Assembly (NCBI RefSeq): GCF_031143425.1
Contig: NC_090446.1
Span: 1,548,630,749 to 1,548,694,748 of the forward strand
Direction: 5' to 3'
Origin: Pleurodeles waltl
Taxonomy: Eukaryota > Chordata > Amphibia > Caudata > Salamandridae
DNA: 64,000 nucleotides
The stretch's first letter is position 1; every line of letters begins with the position of its first letter. A program made the position numbers and the translations under genes. The notes beneath the pieces are model-generated. The model ran no database searches and was not told where the DNA came from. It saw only the letters and a program-made list of their open reading frames with translations. Positions 1-10,920 of the stretch are shown one piece after another.

Positions 1-3000
1 GGGGCAGGAAGAGGTGGGGAGAGGTGGGTCTGTGTGCTGAGGATGAGGAGGCAGGAAGAGGTGGGGAGAGGTGGGTCTGTGTGAGGGTGGAGAGGTGGGT
101 CTGTATGCTGAGGGTGGGGAGATGGGTCTCTGTGCTGAGGAAGGGGAGGAAGGAAGAGGTGGGGAGAGGTGGGTCTTTGTGCTGAGGATGGGGAGGCAGG
201 AAGAGGTGGGGAGAGGTGGGTCTGTGTGCTGAGGATGGGGGGGCAGGAAGAGGTGGGGAGAGGTGGGTCTGTGTGCTGAGGATGGGGAGGCAGGAAGAGG
301 AGGGAGAGGTGGGTCTGTGTGCTGAGGATGAGGAGGCAGGAAGAGGTGGGGAGAGGTGGGTCTGTGTGAGGGTGGAGAGGTGGGTCTGTGTGCTGAGGAT
401 AGGGAGGCAGGTTGAGGTGGGGAGAGTTAGGTCTGTGTGCTGAGGATAGGGAGGCAGGGCGAGGTGGGGAGAGGTGGGTCTGTGTAATGAGGATGGGGCA
501 AAAGGAGAGGTGGGGAGAGGTGGCTCTGTGTGCTGAGGATGGGTAGGCAGGAAGTGGTGGGGACAGGTGGGTCTGTGTGCTGAGGATGGGGAGGCATGAA
601 GAGGTGGGGAGAGGTGGGTCTGTGTGCTGAGGGTAGGGAGGTGGGTCTGTGTGCTGAGGAAGGGGAGGCAGGAAGAGGTGGGGAGAGGTGGATCTGTGTG
701 CTGAGGAAGGGAAGGCAGGAAGAGGTGGGGAGAGGTGGGTCTGTGTGCTGAGGATGGGGAGGCAGGAAGAGGTGGGGAGAGGTGGGTCTGTATGCTGAGG
801 ATGGGGAGGTGGGTCTGTGTGCTGAGGAAGGGGAGGCAGGAAGAGGTGGGGAGAGGTGGGTCTGTATGCTGAGGGTGGGGAGGTGAGTTTGTGTGCTGAG
901 GATGGGGAGGCAGGAAGAGGTGGGGAGAGGTGGGTCTGTGTGCTGAGGAAGGGGAGGCAGTAAGAGGTGGGGAGAGGTGGGTCTGTGTGCTGAGGATGGG
1001 GAGGCAGGAAGAGGTGGGTCTGTATGCTGAGGATGGGGAGGTGGGTCTGTGTGCTGAGGAAGGGGAGGCAGGAAGAGGTGGGGAGAGGTGGGTCTGTGTG
1101 CTGAGGAAGGGGAGGCAGGAAGAGGTGGGGAGAGGAGGGTCTGTGTGATGGTGGGGAGGTGGGTCTGTGTGCTGAGGAAGGGGAGGCAGGAAGAGATGGG
1201 GAGAGGTGGGTCTGTGTGCTGAGAATGGGGAGGCAGGCCGAGGTGGGGAGAGGTAGGTCTGTGTGCTGAGGATAGGGAGGCAGGGCGAGGTGGGGAGAGG
1301 TGGGTCTGTGTCCTGAGGATGGGGTGAAAGGAGAGGTGAGGGGAGGTGGGTCTGTGGGCTGAGGATGGGGAGGTGGGTCTGTGTGCTGAGGAAGGGGAGG
1401 CAGGAAGAGGTCGGGACAGGTGGGTCTGTGTGCTGAGGATGGGGAGGCAGGAAGAGGTGGGGATAGGTGGGTCTGTGTGAGGATGGGGATGTGGGTCTGT
1501 GTATTGAGGAAGGGAAGGCAGGGCGAGGTGAGGAGAGGTGGGTCTGTGAACTGAGGATGGGGAGGCAGGAAGAGGTGGGGAGAGGTGGGTCTGTGTGCTG
1601 AGGAAGGGGAGGCAGAAAGAGGTGGGGAGAGGTGGGTCTGTGTGCTGAGGATGGGGAGACAGGAAGAGGTGGGGACAGGTGGGTCTGTATGCTGAGGGTG
1701 AGGAGGTGGGTCTGTGTGGTGAGGATGGGGAGGCAGGAAGAGGTGGGGAGAGGTGGGTCTGTGTGCTGAGGGTGGGGAGGTGGGTCTGTGTGAGGGTGGG
1801 GAGGTGGGTCTGTGTGCTGAGGATGGGGAGGCAGGAAGAGGTGGGGAGAGGTGGGTCTGTGTGCTGAGCATGGGGAGGCAAGAAGAGGTGGGGAGAGGTG
1901 GGTCTGTGTGCTGAGGATGGCGAGGCAGGAAGAGTTGGGGAGAGGTGGGTCTGTGTGAGGGTGGAGAGGTGGGTCTGTGTGCTGAGGATAGAGAGGCAGG
2001 GCGAGGTGGGGAGAGGTACGTCTGTGTGCTGAGGATAGGGAGGCAGGGCGAGGTGGGGAGAGGTGGGTCTGTGTCCTGAGTATGGGGGCGAAAGGAGAGG
2101 TGGGGAGAGATGGGTCTGTGTGCTGAGGATGGGTAGGCAGGAAGTGGTGGGGACAAGTGGGTCTGTGTGCTGAGGGTGGGGAGGTGGGTCTGCGTGAGGG
2201 TGGGGGGGTGGGTCTGTGTGCTGAGGAAGGGGAGGCAGGAAGAGGTGGGGAGAGGTGGGTCTGTGTGCTGAGGGTGGGGAGGTGGGTCTGTGTGCTGAGG
2301 AAGCGGAGGCAGGAAGAGGTGGGGAGAGGTGGGTGTGTGTGCTGAGGAAGGGGAGGCAGGAAGAGGTGGGGAGAGGTGGGTCTGTGTGCTGAGGATGGGG
2401 AGGTGGGTCTGTGTGAGGGTGGGGAGGTGGGTCTGTGTGCTGATGGTGGGGAGGCAGGAAGAGGTGGGGAGAGGTGGGTCTGTATGCTGAGGATGGGGAG
2501 GTGGGTCTGTGTGCAGAGGAAGGGGAGGCAGGAAGAGGTGGGTAGAGGTGGGTCTGTGTGCTGAGGATGGGGAAGCAGGAAGAGGTGGGGAGAGGTGGGT
2601 CTGTGTGCTGAGGATGGGGAGGCAGGAAGAGTTGGGGAGAGGTGGGTCTGTGTGCTGAGGATGGGGAGGCAGGAAGAGGTGTGGAGAGGTGGGTCTGTGT
2701 GAGGGTGGAGAGGTGGGTCTGTGTGCTGAGGAAAGGGAGGCAGGGCGAGGTGGGGAGAGGTAGGTATGTGTACTGAGGATAGGGAGGCAGGGCGTGGTGG
2801 GGAGAGGTGGGTCTGTGTCCTGAGGATGGGGGCGAAAGGAGAGGTGGGCAGAGGTGGGTCTATGTGCTGAGGATGGGGAGGCAGGAAGAGGTGGGGAGAG
2901 GTGGGTCTGTGTTCTTAGGATGGGGAGGCAGGAAGAGGTGGGGAGAGGTGGGTCTGTATGCTGAGGATGGGGAGGTGGGTCTGTGTGCTGAGGAAGGGGA

Positions 3001-4014
3001 GGCAGGAAGAGGTGGGGAGAGGTAGGTCTGTGTTCTTAGGATGGGGAGGCAGGAAGAGGTGGGGAGAGGTGGGTCTGTATGCTGAGGATGGGGAGGTGGG
3101 TCTGTGTGCTGAGGAAGGGGAGGCAGGAAGAGGTGGGTCTGTGTGCTGATTGTGGGGAGGTGGGTCTGTGTGCTGAGGAAGGGGAGGCAGGAAGAGGTGG
3201 GGAGAGGTGGGTCTGTGTGCTGAGGAAGGGGAGGCAGGAACAGGTGGGGAGAGGTGGGTCTGTGTGAGGGTGGGGAGGTGGGTCTGTGTGCTGAGGAAGG
3301 GGAGGCAGGAAGAGGTGGGGAGAGGTGGGTCTGTGTGCTGAGGAAGGGGAGGCAGGAAGAGGTGGGGAGAGGTGGGTCTGTGTGCTGAGGGTGAGGAGGT
3401 GGGTCTGTGTGCTGAGGAAGGAGACGCAGGAAGAGGTGGGGAGAGGTGGGTCTGTGTGAGGGTGGAGAGGTGCGTCTGTGTGCTGAGGGTGGGGAGGCAG
3501 GAAGAGGTGGGGAGAGGTGGGTCTGTGTGCTGAGGCTGGGGAGGTGGGTCTTTGTGCTGAGGAAGGGGAGGCAGGAAGAGGTGGGGAGAGGTGGGTCTGT
3601 GTGCTGAGGGCGGGGAGGTGGGTCTGTGTGCTGAGGATGGCGTGGCAGGAAGAGGTGGGGAGAGGTGGGTCTGTGTGCTGAGGAAGGGTAGGCAGGAAGA
3701 GGTGCGGAGAGGTGGGTCTGTGTGCTGAGGATAGGGAGGCAGGGCAAGGTGGGGAGAGGTAGGTCTGTGTGCTGAGGATGGGGGCGAAAGGAGAGGTGGG
3801 GAGAGGTGGGTCTGTGTGCTGAGGGTGGGGAGGTGGGTCTGTGTGCTGAGGAAGGGGAGGCAGGAAGTGGTGATGGAGAGGTAGGTCTGTGTGCTGAGTG
3901 TGGGGAGGTGGGTCTGTGTGCTGAGGATAGGGAGGCAGGAAGAGGTGGGGAGAGGTGGGTCTTTGTGCTGAGGATGGGGAGGCAGGAAGAGGTGGGTCTG
4001 TGTGCTGAGGATGG

Positions 4015-7000
4015 GGGGCAGGAAGAGGTGGGGAGAGGTGGGTCTGTGTGCTGAGGATGAGGAGGCAGGAAGAGGTGGGGAGAGGTGGGTCTGTGTGAGG
4101 GTGGAGAGGTGGGTCTGTATGCTGAGGATGGGGAGATGGGTCTCTGTGCTGAGGAAGGGGAGGAAGGAAGAGGTGGGGAGAGGTGGGTCTTTGTGCTGAG
4201 GATGGGGAGGCAGGAAGAGGTGGGGAGAGGTGGGTCTGTGTGCTGAGGATGGGGGGGCAGGAAGAGGTGGGGAGAGGTGGGTCTGTGTGCTGAGGATGGG
4301 GAGGCAGGAAGAGGAGGGAGAGGTGGGTCTGTGTGCTGAGGATGAGGAGGCAGGAAGAGGTGGGGAGAGGTGGGTCTGTGTGAGGGTGGAGAGGTGGGTC
4401 TGTGTGCTGAGGATAGGGAGGCAGGTTGAGGTGGGGAGAGTTAGGTCTGTGTGCTGAGGATAGGGAGGCAGGGCGAGGTGGGGAGAGGTGGGTCTGTGTA
4501 ATGAGGATGGGGCAAAAGGAGAGGTGGGGAGAGGTGGCTCTGTGTGCTGAGGATGGGTAGGCAGGAAGTGGTGGGGACAGGTGGGTCTGTGTGCTGAGGA
4601 TGGGGAGGCATGAAGAGGTGGGGAGAGGTGGGTCTGTGTGCTGAGGGTAGGGAGGTGGGTCTGTGTGAGGGTTGGGAAGTGGGTCTGTGTGCTGAGGAAG
4701 GGGAGGCAGGAAGAGGTGGGGAGAGGTGGATCTGTGTGCTGAGGAAGGGAAGGCAGGAAGAGGTGGGGAGAGGTGGGTCTGTGTGCTGAGGATGGGGAGG
4801 CAGGAAGAGGTGGGGAGAGGTGGGTCTGTATGTTGAGGATGGGGAGGTGGGTCTGTGTGCTGAGGAAGGGGAGGCAGGAAGAGGTGGGGAGAGGTGGGTC
4901 TGTATGCTGAGGGTGGGGAGGTGAGTTTGTGTGCTGAGGATGGGGAGGCAGGAAGAGGTGGGGAGAGGTGGGTCTGTGTGCTGAGGAAGGGGAGGCAGGA
5001 AGAGGTGGGGAGAGGTGGGTCTGTGTGCTGAGGATGGGGAGGCAGGAAGAGGTGGGTCTGTATGCTGAGGATGGGGAGGTGGGTCTGTGTGCTGAGGAAG
5101 GGGAGGCAGGAAGAGGTGGGGAGAGGTGGGTCTGTGTGCTGAGGAAGGGGAGGCAGGAAGAGGTGGGGAGAGGAGGGTCTGTGTGATGGTGGGGAGGTGG
5201 GTCTGTGTGCTGAGGAAGGGGAGGCAGGAAGAGGTGGGGACAGGTGGGTCTGTGTGCTGAGAATGGGGAGGCAGGCCGAGGTGGGGAGAGGTAGGTCTGT
5301 GTGCTGAGGATAGGGAGGCAGGGCGAGGTGGGGAGAGGTGGGTCTGTGTCCTGAGGATGGGGTGAAAGGAGAGGTGAGGGGAGGTGGGTCTTTGGGCTGA
5401 GGATGGGGAGGTGGGTCTGTGTGCTGAGGAAGGGGAGGCAGGAAGAGGTCGGGACAGGTGGGTCTGTGTGCTGAGGATGGGGAGGCAGGAAGAGGTGGGG
5501 ATAGGTGGGTCTGTGTGAGGATGGGGATGTGGGTCTGTGTATTGAGGAAGGGAAGGCAGGGCGAGGTGAGGAGAGGTGGGTCTGTGAACTGAGGATGGGG
5601 AGGCAGGAAGAGGTGGGGAGAGGTGGGTCTGTGTGCTGAGGAAGGGGAGGCAGGAAGAGGTGGGGAGAGGTGGGTCTGTGTGCTGAGGATGGGGAGACAG
5701 GAAGAGGTGGGGACAGGTGGGTCTGTATGCTGAGGGTGAGGAGGTGGGTCTGTGTGCTGAGGATGGGGAGGCAGGGAGAGGTGGGGAGAGGTGGGTCTGT
5801 GTGCTGAGGGTGGGGAGGTGGGTCTGTGTGAGGGTGGGGAGGTGGGTCTGTGTGCTGAGGATGGGGAGGCAGGAAGAGGTGGGGAGAGGTGGGTCTGTGT
5901 GCTGAGCATGGGGAGGCAAGAAGAGGTGGGGAGAGGTGGGTCTGTGTGCTGAGGATGGCGAGGCAGGAAGAGTTGGGGAGAGGTGGGTCTGTGTGAGGGT
6001 GGAGAGGTGGGTCTGTGTGCTGAGGATAGAGAGGCAGGGCGAGGTGGGGAGAGGTACGTCTGTGTGCTGAGGATAGGGAGGCAGGGCGAGGTGGGGAGAG
6101 GTGGGTCTGTGTCCTGAGTATGGGGGCGAAAGGAGAGGTAGGGAGAGATGGGTCTGTGTGCTGAGGATGGGTAGGCAGGAAGAGGTGGGGAGAGGTGGGT
6201 CTGTGTGCTGAGAATGGGGAGGCAGGCCGAGGTGGGGAGAGGTAGGTCTGTGTGCTGAGGATAGGGAGGCAGGGCGAGGTGGGGAGAGGTGGGTCTGTGT
6301 CCTGAGGATGGGGTGAAAGGAGAGGTGAGGGGAGGTGGGTCTTTGGGCTGAGGATGGGGAGATGGGTCTGTGTGCTGAGGAAGGGGAGGCAGGAAGAGGT
6401 CGGGACAGGTGGGTCTGTGTGCTGAGGATGGGGAGGCAGGAAGAGGTGGGGATAGGTGGGTCTGTGTGAGGATGGGGATGTGGGTCTGTGTATTGAGGAA
6501 GGGAAGGCAGGGCGAGGTGAGGAGAGGTGGGTCTGTGAACTGAGGATGGGGAGGCAGGAAGAGGTGGGGAGAGGTGGGTCTGTGTGCTGAGGAAGGGGAG
6601 GCAGGAAGAGGTGGGGAGAGGTGGGTCTGTGTGCTGAGGATGGGGAGACAGGAAGAGGTGGGGACAGGTGGGTCTGTATGCTGAGGGTGAGGAGGTGGGT
6701 CTGTGTGCTGAGGATGGGGAGGCAGGGAGAGGTGGGGAGAGGTGGGTCTGTGTGCTGAGGGTGGGGAGGTGGGTCTGTGTGAGGGTGGGGAGGTGGGTCT
6801 GTGTGCTGAGGATGGGGAGGCAGGAAGAGGTGGGGAGAGGTGGGTCTGTGTGCTGAGCATGGGGAGGCAAGAAGAGGTGGGGAGAGGTGGGTCTGTGTGC
6901 TGAGGATGGCGAGGCAGGAAGAGTTGGGGAGAGGTGGGTCTGTGTGAGGGTGGAGAGGTGGGTCTGTGTGCTGAGGATAGAGAGGCAGGGCGAGGTGGGG

Positions 7001-10000
7001 AGAGGTACGTCTGTGTGCTGAGGATAGGGAGGCAGGGCGAGGTGGGGAGAGGTGGGTCTGTGTCCTGAGTATGGGGGCGAAAGGAGAGGTAGGGAGAGAT
7101 GGGTCTGTGTGCTGAGGATGGGTAGGCAGGAAGTGGTGGGGACAAGTGGGTCTGTGTGCTGAGGGCGGGGAGGTGGGTCTGCGTGAGGGTGGGGGGGTGG
7201 GTCTGTGTGCTGAGGAAGGGGAGGCAGGAAGAGGTGGGGAGAGGTGGGTCTGTGTGCTGAGGGTGGGGAGGTGGGTCTGTGTGCTGAGAAAGCGGAGGCA
7301 GGAAGAGGTGGGGAGAGGTGGGTGTGTGTGCTGAGGAAGGGGAGGCAGGAAGAGGTGGGGAGAGGTGGGTCTGTGTGCTGAGGATGGGGAGGTGGGTCTG
7401 TGTGAGGGTGGGGAGGTGGGTCTGTGTGCTGATGGTGGGGAGGCAGGAAGAGGTGGGGAGAGGTGGGTCTGTATGCTGAGGATGGGGAGGCAGGAAGAGG
7501 TGGGGAGAGGTGGGTCTTTGTGCTGAGGATGGGGAGGCAGGAAGAGGTGGGGAGAGGTGGGTCTGTGTGCTGAGGGTGGGGAGGTGGGTCTGTGTGAGGA
7601 TGGGGAGGTGGGTCTGTGTGCTGAGGAAGGGGAGACAGGAAGAGGTGGGTAGAGGTGGGTCTGTGTGCTGAGGATGGGGAAGCAGGAAGAGGTGGGGAGA
7701 GGTGGGTCTGTGTGCTCAGGATGGGGAGGCAGGAAGAGGTGGGGAGAGGTGGGTCTGTGTGCTGAGGATGGGGAGGCAGGAAGAGTTGGGGAGAGGTGGG
7801 TCTGTGTGCTGAGGATGGGGAGGCAGGAAGAGGTGTGGAGAGGTGGGTCTGTGTGAGGGTGGAGAGGTGGGTCTGTGTGCTAAGGAAAGGGAGGCAGGGC
7901 GAGGTGGGGAGAGGTAGGTATGTGTGCTGAGGATAGGGAGGCAGGGCGTGGTGGGGAGAGGTGGGTCTGTGTCCTGAGGATGGGGGCGAAAGGAGAGGTG
8001 GGCAGAGGTGGGTCTATGTGCTGAGGATGGGTAGGCAGGAAGAGGTGGGGACAGGTTGGTCTGTGTGGTGAGGATGGGGAGGCATGAAGAGGTGGGGAGA
8101 GTTGGGTCTGTGTGCTGAGGGTGGGGAGGTGGGTCTGTGTGAGGGTGGAGAGGCAGGAAGAGGTGGGGAGAGGTGGGTCTGTGTGCTGAGGATTGAAAGG
8201 CAGGTGGGTCTGTGTTCTGAGGAAGGGGAGGCAGGAAGAGGTGGGGAGAGGTGGGTCCGTGTGCTGAGGGTGGGGAGGTGGGTCTGTGTGCTGAGGATGA
8301 GGAGGCAGGAAGAGGTGGGGAGAGTTGGGTCTGTGTGAGGGTGGAGAGGTGGGTCTGTGTGCTGAGGATAGGGAGGCAGGTTGAGGTGGGGAGAGTTAGG
8401 TCTGTGTGCTGAGGATAGGGAGGCAGGGCGAGGTGGGGAGAGGTGGGTCTGTGTAATGAGGATGGGGCAAAAGGAGAGGTGGGGAGAGGAGGCTCTGTGT
8501 GCTGAGGATGGGTAGGCAGGAAGTGGTGGGGACAGGTGGGTCTGTGTGCAGAGGATGGGGAGGCATGAAGAGGTGGGGAGAGGTGGGTCTGTGTGCTGAG
8601 GGTAGGGAGGTGGGTCTGTGTGAGGGTTGGGAAGTGGGTCTGTGTGCTGAGGAAGGGGAGGCAGGAAGAGGTGGGGAGAGGTGGATCTGTGTGCTGAGGA
8701 AGGGAAGGCAGGAAGAGGTGGGGAGAGGTGGGTCTGTGTGCTGAGGATGGGGAGGCAGGAAGAGGTGGGGAGAGGTGGGTCTGTATGCTGAGGATGGGGA
8801 GGTGGGTCTGTGTGCTGAGGAAGGGGAGGCAGGAAGAGGTGGGGAGAGGTGGGTCTGTATGCTGAGGGTGGGGAGGTGGGTCTGTGTGCTGAGGATGGGG
8901 AGGCAGGAAGAGGTGGGGAGAGGTGGGTCTGTGTGCTGAGGAAGGGGAGGCAGCAAGAGGTGGGGAGAGGTGGGTCTGTGTGCTGAGGATGGGGAGGCAG
9001 GAAGAGGTGGGTCTGTATGCTGAGGATGGGGAGGTGGGTCTGTGTGCTGAGGAAGGGGAGGCAGGAAGAGGTGGGGAGAGGTGGGTCTGTGTGCTGAGGA
9101 AGGGGAGGCAGGAAGAGGTGGGGAGAGGAGGGTCTGTGTGATGGTGGGGAGGTGGGTCTGTGTGCTGAGGAAGGGGAGGCAGGAAGAGGTGGGGAGAGGT
9201 GGGTCTGTGTGCTGAGAATCGGGAGGCAGGGCGAGGTGGGGAGAGGTAGGTCTGTGTGCTGAGGATAGGGAGGCAGGGCGAGGTGGGGAGAGGTGGGTCT
9301 GTGTCCTGAGGATGGGGTGAAAGGAGAGGTGAGGGGAGGTGGGTCTGTGGGCTGAGGATGGGGAGGTGGGTCTGTGTGCTGAGGAAGGGGAGGCAGGAAG
9401 AGGTCGGGACAGGTGGGTCTGTGTGCTGAGGATGGGGAGGCAGGAAGAGGTGGGGATAGGTGGGTCTGTGTGAGGATGGGGATGTGGGTCTGTGTATTGA
9501 GGAAGGGAAGGCAGGGCGAGGTGAGGAGAGGTGGGTCTGTGAACTGAGGATGGGGAGGCAGGAAGAGGTGGGGAGAGGTGGGTCTGTGTGCTGAGGAAGG
9601 GGAGGCAGGAAGAGGTGGGGAGAGGTGGGTCTGTGTGCTGAGGATGGGGAGACAGGAAGAGGTGGGGACAGGTGGGTCTGTATGCTGAGGGTGAGGAGGA
9701 GGGTCTGTGTGCTGAGGATGGGGAGGCAGGAAGAGGTGGGGAGAGGTGGGTCTGTGTGCTGAGGGTGGGGAGGTGGGTCTGTGTGAGGGTGGGGAGGTGG
9801 GTCTGTGTGCTGAGGATGGGGAGGCAGGAAGAGGTGGGGAGAGGTGGGTCTGTGTGCTGAGCATGGGGAGGCAAGAAGAGGTGGGGAGAGGTGGGTCTGT
9901 GTGCTGAGGATGGCGAGGCAGGAAGAGTTGGGGAGAGGTGGGTCTGTGTGAGGGTGGAGAGGTGGGTCTGTGTGCTGAGGATAGAGAGGCAGGGCGAGGT

Positions 10001-10557
10001 GGGGAGAGGTACGTCTGTGTGCTGAGGATAGGGAGGCAGGGCGAGGTGGGGAGAGGTGGGTCTGTGTCCTGAGTATGGGGGCGAAAGGAGAGGTGGGGAG
10101 AGATGGGTCTGTGTGCTGAGGATGGGTAGGCAGGAAGTGGTGGGGACAAGTGGGTCTGTGTGCTGAGGGTGGGGAGGTGGGTCTGCGTGAGGGAGGGGGG
10201 GTGGGTCTGTGTGCTGAGGAAGGGGAGGCAGGAAGAGGTGGGGAGAGGTGGGTCTGTGTGCTGAGGGTGGGGAGGTGGGTCTGTGTGCTGAGGAAGCGGA
10301 GGCAGGAAGAGGTGGGGAGAGGTGGGTGTGTGTGCTGAGGAAGGGGAGGCAGGAAGAGGTGGGGAGAGGTGGGTCTGTGTGCTGAGGATGGGGAGGTGGG
10401 TCTGTGTGAGGGTGGGGAGGTGGGTCTGTGTGCTGATGGTGGGGAGGCAGGAAGAGGTGGGGAGAGGTGGGTCTGTATGCTGAGGATGGGGAGGTGGGTC
10501 TGTGTGCTGAGGAAGGGGAGGCAGGAAGAGGTGGGTAGAGGTGGGTCTGTGTGCTGA
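4015..10557. repeat. Diverged 3-4 kb higher-order blocks of the minisatellite
   Basis: The order of variant units at 1-2,480 recurs from 4,015 (offset 4,014, becoming 4,038 after a 24-bp unit is gained near 4,665) and again from about 8,348 to 10,557 (offset 7,993). Marker variants that keep their order include GAGGATGAGGAGG, the ATGGGGCAAAAGGAGAGG unit, the TGTGATGGTGGGG unit and the GCAAGAAGAGG unit. Further copies of parts of the same order occur at 13,195-13,990, 16,267-18,600 and 18,366-19,300. This shows amplification of multi-kilobase blocks on top of unit-by-unit repetition. Block edges are approximate. Confidence 0.8.
5221..7121. repeat. 951-bp local tandem duplication inside the minisatellite
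   Basis: The unit order at about 5,221-6,170 is repeated immediately at about 6,172-7,121 with an offset of 951 bp. Markers such as GAGAATGGGGAGGCAGGCCG (5,260 and 6,211) and the GGGGATGTGGGTCTGTGTATT unit keep their spacing. The corresponding segments in the paralogous blocks at 1-2,480 and 8,348-10,557 are single copy, so this duplication arose after the larger block was copied. Confidence 0.8.
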
Positions 10558-10920
10558 GGATGGGGAAGCAGGAAGAGGTGGGGAGAGGTGGGTCTGTGTG
10601 CTGAGGATGGGGAGGCAGGAAGAGGTGGGGAGAGGTGGGTCTGTGTGCTGAGGATGGGGAGGCAGGAAGAGTTGGGGAGAGGTGGGTCTGTGTGCTGAGG
10701 ATGGGGAGGCAGGAAGAGGTGTGGAGAGGTGGGTCTGTGTGAGGGTGGAGAGGTGGGTCTGTGTGCTGAGGAAAGGGAGGCAGGGCGAGGTGGGGAGAGG
10801 TAGGTATGTGTGCTGAGGATAGGGAGGCTGGGCGTGGTGGGGAGAGGTGGGTCTGTGTCCTGAGGATGGGGGCGAAAGGAGAGGTGGGCAGAGGTGGGTC
10901 TATGTGCTGAGGATGGGTAG

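Noticed and set aside
216..2564. Many 60-100 codon plus-strand ORFs (MGLCAEDGEAGRG-like)
   Set aside because: They are simple translations of three or four minisatellite units between TGA codons.
3036..7145. Very long minus-strand ORFs in the minisatellite (up to 1,369 codons; also 14,532-18,365, 14,362-18,090 and 36,777-39,875)
   Set aside because: All three minus frames are open because the repeat lacks stop complements; composition is pure repeat, frames overlap each other, and starts are arbitrary. No sign of coding selection.
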